From Leucothrix arctica (GTDB taxonomy: Bacteria; Pseudomonadota; Gammaproteobacteria; Thiotrichales; Thiotrichaceae), in assembly GCF_003172895.1 (NCBI RefSeq), contig NZ_QGKL01000035.1, positions 124,001 to 188,000 of the forward strand: a DNA stretch of 64,000 nt, written 5' to 3'. The stretch's first letter is position 1. Every line of letters starts with the position of its first letter. The notes beneath the pieces were generated by a model, which had not been told where the DNA came from, searched no databases, and was given only the letters and a program-made list of their open reading frames with translations. Below are positions 7,601 to 15,891 of this stretch, piece after piece. A program made the translations under genes and the position numbers.

Positions 7601-9884
7601 CAGGATCAACGTCACCCTCTAGAACAGGAATTGTTAATGCAGTGCCTTCAGCAGTAGAGCCTGAATCATCATCTGCTACCGGTGCAGCGTTAACATTGCT
7701 TACATTAACGTTAATCGTTGCAGTATCAGTGTTCCCATTGCCATCGTTTACTGTGTAGGTGAACGAGTCAGAACCAGAGAAGTTTTGGTTAGGCGTATAG
7801 GTAATCACGTCGCCGTTAACAACCACAGTACCGTTAGATGCTTGCCCAGCAGTGATTGTTAGTTCATCACCATCTGCATCAGTTGGGCTAACTTTAATAT
7901 CTACAGCTGTATCTTCATCGGTTGAAACAGTTTCATCCGCTGCTACAGGTGCATTGTTCAATGCCACTGGCACCGTTACGTTTACTGTTGCTGTTTGCTC
8001 ATTACCTTCACGATCCTTTACTGTGTAAGTAAATGTGTCAGTACCAGAGAAACCTGCACGTGGCGTGTAACGTAGCATGCCATTTACAATGGTAACTGTT
8101 CCGTTAGCACCTTGAGTAACACCTATGATCTCAGAGCCTGAGCTGTCATTACCAAGTACGTCTAGTAGTCCATCTCGGTCTGTAAGCGTGAACGTGTCGT
8201 TTTTAACGGTAGCAGCAGTACGAGTTGTGTAAGTGTTAATCGTCTTGTTGTGCTTAATCGTGTTACGAAGTGCACGTTTGATCCAAATAGGAGCAGACTT
8301 AACAACTTCTGTTTTCCAAACAAAGCGAGACGGTGTGCCAGGTGTTCCAGCTGTACCAGGTGTCGCTGGAATAGCTGCACGACCAGGAATTGCTGCGCGG
8401 CCAGGTGTGGCAGGGCGACCCGCTCGGCCTGGAATGGCAGCAACAGCAGGGCGACCGGCTTGAACAAGTACATTCTTATAATAAGACTGAGCATTTTGCT
8501 TTCGAGTAGAGCGCTCTGTCATATACTCTAAGTCAACACGACGGTTCTTAAAGTCGTCATCGTTACGGTTGTATTTAGGGCTACCTTTACCTAGTCCACG
8601 AGAGATTAGGTGCTGAGGGTTAAAGCCTTGCTCTACTAGATAATCACGTACTGCATTAGCACGATTTTCAGATAGACGCTGGTCGTAAATAGGGTCGCCA
8701 AGACCACACGTGTTACCCGTAATACGGATAGCACCGACATAACCATGACTACGTACTTGACCGACGATCTTATCCAAGTTGCTCATAGCAGAGCTTGTTA
8801 ATACAGAAGAGTTAAGCTTAAAGAATGTTTCATTCTCTAGTTTCATCGTTGTCTTAACGAACTCATGGCCCGGCTTCTTAACGAGTTTACGCTCATATTG
8901 AGGAGGAACTGCTGCTTGTGCCGGACGACCTGGAGTGGCGGCAATAGCTGAAGTACCTGGAATAGCTGGACGACCTTGTACAGCAGGGCGACCTGCGTGA
9001 CCTGCACGACCTGGGCGAGCAGGTGTACCTGGGATTTCTACACGACGACGTGATGTTGTTGTGTTTGACTGGAATGCACCGCCACCACCGAACTCATAAC
9101 GATATCCAAGGCGAGCGTTGTAATCTGTGTCTGTTGCATCTGCACCACCTGACTTTCTGTTTCCAGAAACGTCTAGGCTGATACTGTGAGGAGAGTCATA
9201 GAAGTACTGCTCAACACCGGCTGAGATAGTCAGGTTTGCTGGACGGTCTTCATCATCAGCGAACTCAGTACCAAACTCATAATCCAAACCACCACGAAGT
9301 CGTGTTTGAGTGCTTTCAAGGAAAGTACCTACTTCACCACCGACACCGTAGTCATAAACACTGGTTGTGACTTCATCTGTTATTACGTCGTCACCCATAC
9401 CCGCGCTAACGTGGCCAGACCAAAATAGATCTTCTGTTTCTTGTCCGTAACCAACCGTTGCCTTTGAGAGATCATCAGAATTACGGTCATAAGCACCAAA
9501 TACTTTATGAACAGTATCAGCGTTATCATTCACCCATTGGTGATTGATTTTAGCACCACCGCTATCAACACCTTTTGAGCTATTCTCATCATCTTTAGTT
9601 TTGTAACCAAACCAACCTTCTACACTTGTTGCGCTACTATCGTCATCATGAATGATTTGATTGATGTCGACCTGACCTTGTAAGTCTCTGTCGATACTCA
9701 CGCCAATACGTGTATTGCCACCTACGTAGCCAAGGCTACCAGAGTCAGCCATACCATCACGCGAGTCATCACCATTTAGTTGAATAGTCGGACCTGCTTG
9801 AAGCTGTGACGAAAGCACCGCCATAGAGCAGAAAATGGGTGCGTAATAACAGAATCTACGCAGTTGTCGGTTGGTTATTTTCAT
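4623..9884 (-). CDS. Giant surface protein: barrel-like region, OmpA-like domain and about 13 Ig/cadherin-like repeats
   Basis: A 1753-residue protein, probably at the cell surface or periplasm. Order seen: a signal peptide (about 1-30, ending LQA-GP); about 240 residues of alternating strands with YGVGGEVGTFLES and LGYRYEFGGGGAF, resembling an outer-membrane beta-barrel or inverse-autotransporter-like barrel; a Pro/Gly/Arg-rich linker (about 275-335); an OmpA-like peptidoglycan-binding domain (about 350-460, with RLSENRANAVRDYLVEQG and NRRVDLEY); a second linker of repeated PGRA/PGRP (about 478-525); then about 13 Ig-like units of 90-100 residues of the 'tandem-95' type, each with NxAPVAxDD, DPDGD and YTPNTxFSGxDxxTYTxxD. 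No type I secretion or sorting signal is visible at the C-terminus. It is monocistronic. Adhesion is the usual role of such repeats; how the repeats would cross the outer membrane after an OmpA-like domain is unclear. Confidence 0.75.
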   Translation of the reverse strand: MKITNRQLRRFCYYAPIFCSMAVLSSQLQAGPTIQLNGDDSRDGMADSGSLGYVGGNTRIGVSIDRDLQGQVDINQIIHDDDSSATSVEGWFGYKTKDDENSSKGVDSGGAKINHQWVNDNADTVHKVFGAYDRNSDDLSKATVGYGQETEDLFWSGHVSAGMGDDVITDEVTTSVYDYGVGGEVGTFLESTQTRLRGGLDYEFGTEFADDEDRPANLTISAGVEQYFYDSPHSISLDVSGNRKSGGADATDTDYNARLGYRYEFGGGGAFQSNTTTSRRRVEIPGTPARPGRAGHAGRPAVQGRPAIPGTSAIAATPGRPAQAAVPPQYERKLVKKPGHEFVKTTMKLENETFFKLNSSVLTSSAMSNLDKIVGQVRSHGYVGAIRITGNTCGLGDPIYDQRLSENRANAVRDYLVEQGFNPQHLISRGLGKGSPKYNRNDDDFKNRRVDLEYMTERSTRKQNAQSYYKNVLVQAGRPAVAAIPGRAGRPATPGRAAIPGRAAIPATPGTAGTPGTPSRFVWKTEVVKSAPIWIKRALRNTIKHNKTINTYTTRTAATVKNDTFTLTDRDGLLDVLGNDSSGSEIIGVTQGANGTVTIVNGMLRYTPRAGFSGTDTFTYTVKDREGNEQTATVNVTVPVALNNAPVAADETVSTDEDTAVDIKVSPTDADGDELTITAGQASNGTVVVNGDVITYTPNQNFSGSDSFTYTVNDGNGNTDTATINVNVSNVNAAPVADDDSGSTAEGTALTIPVLEGDVDPDGDDLVVTLASNPANGTAEIVNGEVVYTPNTNFSGTDTLTYTITDPEGLSDTATVTINVTNVNAAPVAMDDSEVTPENTAVTVAVIGNDTDPDGDDFVVTLASNPANGTAEIVNGEVVYTPNTNFSGTDSLTYTITDPDGLSDTATVTINVTNVNSAPVAMDDSEATPESTPVTVAVIGNDTDPDGDDLTVAIATDPSNGSAAVVDGEIVYTPNTDFAGTDTLTYTVTDPDGLSDTATVTITVTTVNSMPVAEDDAKATTEDTPVTVSVLANDTDPDDDDLTVTIASGPANGTATVVNNEIVYTPNASYSGPDSLTYTITDPDGLTDTATVILNVTDVNSAPMAVNDTKDTAEDTPVTVTVLANDTDPDGDELTVAIESGPSNGTASVVNNEIVYTPNTGYSGPDNLTYTITDPDGMSDTATVIINVTNVNSSPVAVNDAEVTPENTPVTIDYISNDSDPDGDNLSVAIASNPSNGSVSLINGEIIYTPNTDYAGPDSFTYTITDPDGLSDTATVSINVTKVNTAPIATNDSRSTPEDTAISIAVMSNDSDPDDGDFIVLDSNTAPISGTAVIDGTNIIYTPNPDFYGTDIFDYTIIDNNGATQTASVTVTVVKVNEAPVLVDDEVTTPFETPINMDVLLNDTDGDNDTLVITAVSSTTAGGAVTFTGTGTTYTPATGFTGVDTYTYTVTDNNGHTETATATVNVSPEANKAPIAVDDTATTPYEVPVTINVAGNDSDPDGTTTCVSGIQSDPTSGFVNISNSGTDIVYTPFDGFSGSDSFVYIACDNEGATSTATVFVTVEANTNQAPILSPNYSAVQGHGIPVTIRVLEDDTDPEGDTLTLTRISTPPSKGTATIDGDNVIYVANTGSSGIDTFYYEVSDGEGNLATEFVEVDIQTNSAPVITSIPTQNVDGKTTTTTLDISNYLSDADGDSVYVAVADALSGSITFNGSVLEYTPHATEASSGDTDTIYITVSDGKGGITESQFTINII
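4660..8150 (-). repeat. Tandem ~290-bp coding repeats (Ig-like units)
   Basis: Within the large surface gene, about 13 consecutive units of roughly 270-300 bp encode Ig-like domains. The central units (about 6000-7700) are closest to each other at DNA level, sharing long words around the codons for DPDGLSDTATV, which suggests recent duplication or gene conversion. Outer units are much more diverged. Confidence 0.75.
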
Positions 9885-10194
9885 TTTTGATACTCGTTTT
9901 TTTTATTATTACGTCAGGGGTTTTCTTTATTAATAATGCAATTAAAATGGTTATTGATTGGGGGATCAAGAAAAAAGCGCGAAGCTGTAATAACTTTTTG
10001 ATAAGTGGGGTTTGGATGCTTTTTTTCGTTTATTTATAAGTATGTTAGAGATTTTTAGCTATATCCTAGCTGAATTTATTGAGTAGTTAAGCATCCTTGG
10101 TCACATTTAAGTGTGCCTTGTGTAGAATACGCCGCAGAACAATTAATCATAAAAAAGGACATATAAAACTAATGATAATAAAGGGTGGGTTCTA
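9885..10194. other. Divergent intergenic region upstream of murJ
   Basis: About 310 bp with no convincing gene. It must contain the promoters for the divergent surface protein gene and murJ. A tagaat hexamer at 10123-10128 could be a -10 element for murJ, but no good -35 lies at 16-18 bp. A ggacat or gggtggg stretch precedes the murJ ATG. Confidence 0.4.
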
Positions 10195-11751
10195 ATGAGT
10201 CGTTTATTCCGTTCAGGCATCGCGATTAGCATCATGACGTTAATGTCGCGCATCCTTGGTTTAGTGCGCGACGTGGTTTACGCCAACTACTTTGTTATGG
10301 GTGGGGCAATGGATGCCTTTTTAGTGGCGTTTCGTATTCCAAACCTCATGCGTCGCTTGTCTGCGGAGGGTGCTTTTTCATTAGCCTTTATTCCTGTGTT
10401 GACAGAGTACAAAGAAAAACGTAGTGAGGCTGAACTGAAAGATCTGGTCAATCATGTCTGTGGCATGTTGGGTTTGATTCTCTTTATGATCACGTTAGTT
10501 GCAGTGGTTGCGGCACCATTACTGATGATGGTATTTGCGCCGGGCTTTGCCGCAAAAGCGGATGCTGAGCCTGAGTTGGCAGCTTACTTATTAAGAATTA
10601 CAGCACCCTATATGCTGTTCATTTCCTTGTCTGCATTTTTTAGCAGTATCTTAAACGCCTTTGGTAACTTTGCCGTTCCCGCTTTTACGCCGGTATTACT
10701 CAATGTTGTAATGATTGCGGCCGCAGTGTGGTGGGCGCCTCACTTTGACGAGCCTGTAGAGGCACTGGCTTGGGGTGTTTTCTTGGGAGGAATCGCACAG
10801 GCTTTGTTCCAAGTGCCTTACTTAAAGAAGCTTGGGCTTGTTCCAAACTTTAGTTTTAAGCGGGGTCATGAAGGTGTAAGTCGCATATTAAAGTTGATGG
10901 CACCTGCTTTATTAGGCTCTTCGGCAGCACAGTTAAACATCACCATTAATACCATGATCGCCTCACTGCTTGCCTCAGGCAGTATCAGTTGGTTGTACTT
11001 TTCTGACCGTTTTGTCGAGTTTCCGTTAGCATTAATTGGAGTAGCGATTGGTACAGTTATTCTGCCAAAGTTATCGGGCAATCACGCAAATGCAGAAGGT
11101 AAAGAGTTCATTCAAACGTTAGACTGGGCAATGCGCTTGTCTATGTTAGTAGCCATTCCTGCTACGTTTGGTCTAATAGTGCTAGCCGTGCCCATTTTAG
11201 CGATAGTCATTGATAACGGTGTAAATGGCTGGCGCGATGTAGAAATGGCTAGCATGAGTCTGATGACCTATGCGATTGGCTTACCTGCTTTCATTATGGT
11301 GAAAATACTTGCGCCAGGTTTTTACTCTCGACAAGACACTAAAACACCCGTAAGAATCGGTCTGATCGCGATTGGCGTAAACATTATCTCTAACTTAGTG
11401 ATTGTGTTGCCGTGGTATCAGATGGGATTTGTTGGCGCACATGCAGGTCTCGCATTATCGACAGCTATTTCCGGTTTTGTGAATGCAGGTCTACTGTATT
11501 ACACCTTGAAGAAACAAGGTCACATGGTTTTGAATAGTGGGTGGGTGCCGTACTTGCTGAAAATCACTGCTGCATCGTTGGCGATGGTGCTAGCCGTTTG
11601 GTTTTTAAATCCTGATGATGCTTGGTGGCAAGCGGCAGGCGTTTGGAAAAAACTAGGTGAGCTGGGTATTTTACTACTAACCGCGATGGTGACTTATTTA
11701 GTGGCTATTCTTGCCGTCGGTATTCGACCAAAGCAATTATTAAAAGTATGA
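10195..11751 (+). CDS. murJ: Lipid II flippase MurJ (MviN)
   Basis: This 518-residue integral membrane protein belongs to the MOP superfamily (MurJ/MviN), the flippase that moves lipid II across the inner membrane for peptidoglycan synthesis. The N-terminus has the family signatures SRILGLVRDVVYANYFG-like (here MSRILGLVRDV) and MDAFLVAFRIPNLMRRLSAEGAFSLAFIP, and there are about 14 hydrophobic segments. The motif APGFYSRQDTKTPVRIG lies in the second half as in characterised MurJ proteins, whose length is about 511. The gene overlaps the following DUF945 gene by 4 bp (atga), so the two are co-transcribed. In many gammaproteobacteria ribF and ileS follow murJ; here they do not. Confidence 0.96.
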   Translation: MSRLFRSGIAISIMTLMSRILGLVRDVVYANYFVMGGAMDAFLVAFRIPNLMRRLSAEGAFSLAFIPVLTEYKEKRSEAELKDLVNHVCGMLGLILFMITLVAVVAAPLLMMVFAPGFAAKADAEPELAAYLLRITAPYMLFISLSAFFSSILNAFGNFAVPAFTPVLLNVVMIAAAVWWAPHFDEPVEALAWGVFLGGIAQALFQVPYLKKLGLVPNFSFKRGHEGVSRILKLMAPALLGSSAAQLNITINTMIASLLASGSISWLYFSDRFVEFPLALIGVAIGTVILPKLSGNHANAEGKEFIQTLDWAMRLSMLVAIPATFGLIVLAVPILAIVIDNGVNGWRDVEMASMSLMTYAIGLPAFIMVKILAPGFYSRQDTKTPVRIGLIAIGVNIISNLVIVLPWYQMGFVGAHAGLALSTAISGFVNAGLLYYTLKKQGHMVLNSGWVPYLLKITAASLAMVLAVWFLNPDDAWWQAAGVWKKLGELGILLLTAMVTYLVAILAVGIRPKQLLKV

Positions 11752-13094
11752 ATCGTTACCTCAAGTTTACAACTGCTGTCATATTGCTACTTGTTACAGG
11801 GTGGCTAGTCAGTAGTTGGTATTTTGCTAAGCAATCAAGTCAAACATTGGATGAGCTTGTTTCTGGCTGGCATACGTCCAGTACTGAACATGTTGCGGGT
11901 TTAACGTTATTAGAGTCTGAGCAAGGCGTATTTAGTAGTCATAAAAAAATACGTGTCACACCTAACGTGCCTTATCTATTTGAGCTACTGGGTGACTTCA
12001 CTCTAAATGTCGATCAAAAAGCAGGGCCGATACTGTTTGGTGAAAACGGGTTAGCTTTTGGACGAGCAGAATGGGTCGTTACTTTAGACTTTGATGAATC
12101 TATTGAGTTGTCAGATAAGACGACTGCGCAGCTAAAGGTCATTGATGACTTTTCCTCGCGATTACAGATTGAAGGAAGTATTACTCAATTTAATACATCG
12201 ACTCTAAGTGGAGATAACGTAACGACTGAGGGTGCTGTCGATTTAGACAGTGGTGAATACCAGTTCGTGACGGTTGTAGAGGCGCTAAATGGTTATGCAT
12301 CTGGTGTTCGTTTAAAGCTTACGAATGCTCGCCTAGAGGTCGATTCAGCGATGAGCCTCATGAATGGCGAGTCGGTGAATCTAACTGAAATAGGTTTAAG
12401 TGCAGCTAACGGCCAGTTATTAAATGAAAAAAGTGGCAAAAACATGTCGCTAAATTTAAGCAGCGCTGCCTCTATCTGGAAAAAGAATGATACATTAGAT
12501 GCTGATTTTAAAGTGTCGTTTGTTAATACATTACCTCTGAACAGCAAAGAAGCTTATCTTTCTGTCCAGTTACGCCAGTGGCTAACGGCTGGTGCGCGTA
12601 ATTATTTGGAACAACTGTCTAATAGCAGTCACCTATTAAGGCAAGGGCAGTGGGCGTTGGAAGAGGTTGAAACAACCGAACAGCAAGACTTCTATCGCTC
12701 GTTGATATACCAAGCGGAGAAGGTGGGTCGTCTTAATTGGACGGATGTTATCAGTCCAATGCTGACAGCAGACCAGAGTCAATTGATGGTTGAAGTAGGT
12801 GTTAAACAGTCAATTGAAACATTAGCTAAACTAAACTTAGCAGGTAATGCTGTTCTGTTGGACGAAAAACCTAGTTTGCCGTTAACGGGCGACTTAAAAA
12901 TTGTAAGTAGCGAGTTAGATAAGCCATTTGCGCGGTTATTGCGGCGCTGGGTTAGCCGAGCTTGGCTAAGAGAATATGAAACAGCCTTTGAAGGCGATGT
13001 TGCCGTTAAGGGACAAACATTATTACTGAACAAGGGTCGAGTGTCGCTAGTGCGTTTAACGGATGAACTAAAGCGCGCATTCAATGACCAATAA
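11748..13094 (+). CDS. DUF945 family (YdgA-like) membrane-anchored protein
   Basis: A 448-residue protein with one N-terminal hydrophobic anchor (residues about 5-27) and the rest predicted outside the cytoplasm. Its layout resembles the DUF945/YdgA family: an N-terminal anchor followed by WHTSSTEHVAGLTLLESEQGVFSSHKKI-like strands, where the repeated pattern 'long strand, Gly, long strand' suggests an AsmA/LEA-like beta-rich fold. No catalytic residues are evident. The start overlaps murJ by 4 bp, so translation is probably coupled. Function of the family is not established; the link with murJ suggests an envelope role but this is inference only. Confidence 0.65.
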   Translation: MNRYLKFTTAVILLLVTGWLVSSWYFAKQSSQTLDELVSGWHTSSTEHVAGLTLLESEQGVFSSHKKIRVTPNVPYLFELLGDFTLNVDQKAGPILFGENGLAFGRAEWVVTLDFDESIELSDKTTAQLKVIDDFSSRLQIEGSITQFNTSTLSGDNVTTEGAVDLDSGEYQFVTVVEALNGYASGVRLKLTNARLEVDSAMSLMNGESVNLTEIGLSAANGQLLNEKSGKNMSLNLSSAASIWKKNDTLDADFKVSFVNTLPLNSKEAYLSVQLRQWLTAGARNYLEQLSNSSHLLRQGQWALEEVETTEQQDFYRSLIYQAEKVGRLNWTDVISPMLTADQSQLMVEVGVKQSIETLAKLNLAGNAVLLDEKPSLPLTGDLKIVSSELDKPFARLLRRWVSRAWLREYETAFEGDVAVKGQTLLLNKGRVSLVRLTDELKRAFNDQ

Positions 13095-13125
13095 AAACCA
13101 TAAAGTGGATAAATAGACTAATTAT

Positions 13126-14379
13126 ATGAGACATAAAAATAGTGTAAAAGGGTTGCTCGCGGGGTTGCTATTATTGGTAAGTATGGGGGCTTCAACTGCT
13201 CATGCTGGTATATGGAAAGCGACTAACCAGTGGTCAAATGCTTGGGAGAGCAAGTATCAGGCTTGGGTAGCAGAGAAGTGGACGACGGACTTCTTTATGA
13301 ACCCTACCGTGCCTATGTATGACCGAGTGGCTCATGACTGTGCAGATGCGATTTACTTTATGCGTATCGCTTTCTCTTATGAGAATAAGCTGCCGTTTGC
13401 GATTAATAACATCATGCGCCCTGGTGAACTTCTGACCAATGACCTTGCGACTTGGGACAAGCTTCCTGAAACACAGCGTATGAGATCATTCCTTAAGTAC
13501 ATAGCAGACCGTGTAGGTACGCGCAGCTTGTATAAGGATACTTTTCCTATTGCACTAGCAGATATCAAGGCGGGTGATTTATACGTTCAGCCGGGTGCTC
13601 ATTCATATGAGATCACGGGCATCACAGAAACGGGTGTTACTTCGATCATGAGTTCTACCACACCTGCGTCAGCGAAGAACATGGTGCGTTTGTTTGCATA
13701 CCCATTCTTCATTCCACAAGATAAGAAAAACATGCGTGACGGCTACCGTCGTTTCAAATGGCCTAAAAACATCAAGAAGCCAATGCAGCAGCAGCCGGGC
13801 TTTAGTGATGAGCAATACCGTATTGCTGAACAGGTAAAATATAACTACGTTGCATTCACTGACATTATTGCGAAGAAGCTACGTCGTCGTCCTGAGCCAC
13901 TTGAAGAAAAAGCAACACGTGTACTTTACGGTCTATGTGCTTTTGCAAAAGAGCGTGTGAACTATGTTAATGATGGTTTGAATCAGCTACGCAGAATCCG
14001 TGCTGGCGGTCGTCAGTGCATGAATCGTACTGAATATGATTATTATTCAACGCCATCTCGCGATAAGCGTTTGAAAATGTATTTCAACGAAGTAGAAAAG
14101 ATTGCTTATGCCGGTGGCGCGTTAAAGCGTAACGAGATTTCGATTGAGTTATTGGCACGTGCGATTTTCCACCCTCAGATTCCTAATCATCTGAATGCTG
14201 AATTGAATCGTTTTTGTAGTCTTGCGGCTTATCCTTCGAATACCAAACGCACGATTAATTTGCGTCAATTGTGGAGCAATCTCAAGGCCGGTAAGGTATC
14301 ATCCGACCCCCACGCAAGTATCGAGCACCGCTGGGGCACGACGAACACAACACACCGGGCAACTTGCCCAACGTATTAG
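13126..14379 (+). CDS. Secreted protein with possible NlpC/P60-like Cys-His pair
   Basis: A 417-residue exported protein with a clear signal peptide (cleavage near AHA-GI, residue 27-28). I do not recognise it as a named family. Two segments resemble the NlpC/P60-papain-like fold: AHDCADAIYFMRIAF around Cys72, followed by LPF as in many NlpC proteins, and IKAGDLYVQPGAHSYEITGI with His159, preceded by the characteristic GDL. The C-terminal 200 residues are basic and helical with several Cys. If the reading is right it would be a cell-wall or envelope hydrolase; the third catalytic residue is not identified. It follows the DUF945 gene by 31 bp and precedes rlmD by 8 bp, so it may be in the same transcript. 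Confidence 0.55.
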   Translation: MRHKNSVKGLLAGLLLLVSMGASTAHAGIWKATNQWSNAWESKYQAWVAEKWTTDFFMNPTVPMYDRVAHDCADAIYFMRIAFSYENKLPFAINNIMRPGELLTNDLATWDKLPETQRMRSFLKYIADRVGTRSLYKDTFPIALADIKAGDLYVQPGAHSYEITGITETGVTSIMSSTTPASAKNMVRLFAYPFFIPQDKKNMRDGYRRFKWPKNIKKPMQQQPGFSDEQYRIAEQVKYNYVAFTDIIAKKLRRRPEPLEEKATRVLYGLCAFAKERVNYVNDGLNQLRRIRAGGRQCMNRTEYDYYSTPSRDKRLKMYFNEVEKIAYAGGALKRNEISIELLARAIFHPQIPNHLNAELNRFCSLAAYPSNTKRTINLRQLWSNLKAGKVSSDPHASIEHRWGTTNTTHRATCPTY

Positions 14380-14387
14380 GATAGAAC

Positions 14388-15719
14388 ATGGCACGTAGAC
14401 GTAGACCACCAAAGCCACCTCAAACACCTGTTGAGGCGGTTATAGAATCACTGAGTTTAGAAGGTAAAGGGATTGCCCGCGTAGATGGCAAGACCGTTTT
14501 TGTTGGTGGCGCGTTGCCAGGTGAAAAAGTTATTTTTCAGTACACTGCGATTAATCTCAAGTACGATGAAGCTTATGTAACTAAGGTCTTAGAAGCTTCA
14601 GCAGAACGTGTTGAACCAGGCTGTGAATATTTCAATATTTGTGGTGGTTGCAGCATGCAGCACCTTGCGGTTGAAACACAGATTCACCATAAGCAAAAAG
14701 CGATGTTAGATGCTTTGAAACGCATCGGTAAAGTAGAGCCTGAAGAAGTCTTCGAGCCGATGATTGGTGAAGAGTGGGGTTACCGTCGTAAAGCACGTTT
14801 AGGCGTGCGCTACGTGGCTAAGAAAAAGAAAGTGTTGGTTGGTTTCCGTGAGCGCTCTGGTGGTATGTTGGCTGATATCGAGTCATGTAAAGTGCTTCAC
14901 CCTTCAGTGGGTGAGAAGTTAGTCGACTTCCAAGAACTTATTTACAAGATGGATGCGCGTGAAACTATTCCACAGATCGAAGTGGCAGTAGGAGATAACG
15001 CGACCGCACTTGTGTTCCGTAACTTGCAACCACTGAGTGACAAAGACACGCAACTACTGATTGAGTTTGCTAAAGAGCACAACTTCTTGATGTACTTGCA
15101 GCCTAAAGGTCCGACGACTGTTCATTGCATTTGGCCAGAAAATCCAGGTTTGTTCTATGAGCATCCCGAGTTTGATACCAAAGTTGCTTTTGGTCCTCAA
15201 GATTTCTTCCAAGTGAATAGCAGCATCAACCGTAAGATGGTGCCACGCGCTGTTGAACTTCTTAAGCTAGACGGCACTCAAAAGGTGTTAGACCTGTTCT
15301 GTGGTTTAGGTAACTTCACACTGCCAATCGCTCGCAATGCGAAAGAGGTTGTGGGTGTTGAAGGTGATACTGTGATGGTGCAACGTGCAAAGCAGACAGC
15401 GCTAGACAACGGTATCGAGAATACAAGCTACTTTGCCTTTGACTTAACGTCGGATGTAAAGAGTGAGCCGTGGATGAAGCAGACGTATGACTGTATCTTG
15501 CTTGATCCGCCACGTTCAGGTGCTAAAGAGATTATTGAACATTTCGGAAAGTTGAAAGCTGCGCGTATCGTTTACGTGTCTTGCCACCCAGGAACATTAG
15601 CGCGTGATGCTGAAATCTTGGTGAATCAGCAAGGCTATCGCTTAGTGGGTGCTGGTGTGATGGATATGTTCCCTCATACTGCACATGTTGAGTCGATTGC
15701 GGTTTTTGAAAAAGGCTAA
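14388..15719 (+). CDS. rlmD: 23S rRNA (uracil-1939 C5)-methyltransferase
   Basis: This 443-residue enzyme methylates U1939 of 23S rRNA using S-adenosylmethionine. It starts with a basic tail and an N-terminal TRAM RNA-binding domain (about 12-70, with IESLSLEGKGIARVDGKTVFV). Cysteines 79, 85 and 88 (CEYFNICGGC) with a later Cys in IESCKVLHP are placed as the [4Fe-4S] ligands of RlmD. The methyltransferase domain shows QVNSSIN, DLFCGLGNFTLPIA (SAM binding), LLDPPRSGA and the catalytic-Cys motif YVSCHPGTLARD. Length matches E. coli RumA/RlmD (433). RlmD is preferred over RlmC because of the TRAM domain and length. It sits downstream of the secreted protein gene and upstream of a likely terminator. 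Confidence 0.95.
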   Translation: MARRRRPPKPPQTPVEAVIESLSLEGKGIARVDGKTVFVGGALPGEKVIFQYTAINLKYDEAYVTKVLEASAERVEPGCEYFNICGGCSMQHLAVETQIHHKQKAMLDALKRIGKVEPEEVFEPMIGEEWGYRRKARLGVRYVAKKKKVLVGFRERSGGMLADIESCKVLHPSVGEKLVDFQELIYKMDARETIPQIEVAVGDNATALVFRNLQPLSDKDTQLLIEFAKEHNFLMYLQPKGPTTVHCIWPENPGLFYEHPEFDTKVAFGPQDFFQVNSSINRKMVPRAVELLKLDGTQKVLDLFCGLGNFTLPIARNAKEVVGVEGDTVMVQRAKQTALDNGIENTSYFAFDLTSDVKSEPWMKQTYDCILLDPPRSGAKEIIEHFGKLKAARIVYVSCHPGTLARDAEILVNQQGYRLVGAGVMDMFPHTAHVESIAVFEKG

Positions 15720-15787
15720 ATATTCAGCTTAGGTTCTGACTTTATAGCCTTTAATGTAATAGAAACGTTAATGTACAATAACGGTCA

Positions 15788-15812
15788 CTACTCGGAAGGG
15801 TCGAGTAGTTTT
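15788..15812 (+). terminator. Possible terminator after rlmD
   Basis: ctactcg and cgagtag form a perfect seven-pair stem with a gaagggt loop, followed by tttt. A second small hairpin (ttggaa/ttccaa) follows at about 15811-15830. The T-run is short. Confidence 0.45.
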
Positions 15813-15891
15813 GGAAGCGGGGGTTTCCAAGCTGTTAACTCTGAATCTACTTCAGACTAGCTACTATTATAATAAATTCTAAAGGCCAGAT

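Noticed and set aside
6706-7758. Plus-strand open frames opposite the Ig-like repeats (Val/Ser-rich peptides)
   Set aside because: They repeat at the period of the minus-strand repeats and are composition shadows of that gene, without ribosome binding sites.
4660-8150. Regular repeats first considered as a CRISPR-like or satellite array
   Set aside because: The unit is about 290 bp, stays in frame and encodes Ig-like domains; there are no short direct repeats with unique spacers.
10060-10194. A possible rpsT gene, often divergent from murJ
   Set aside because: No S20-like frame (MANSPQAKKR type) exists on either strand; the divergent gene is the surface protein.
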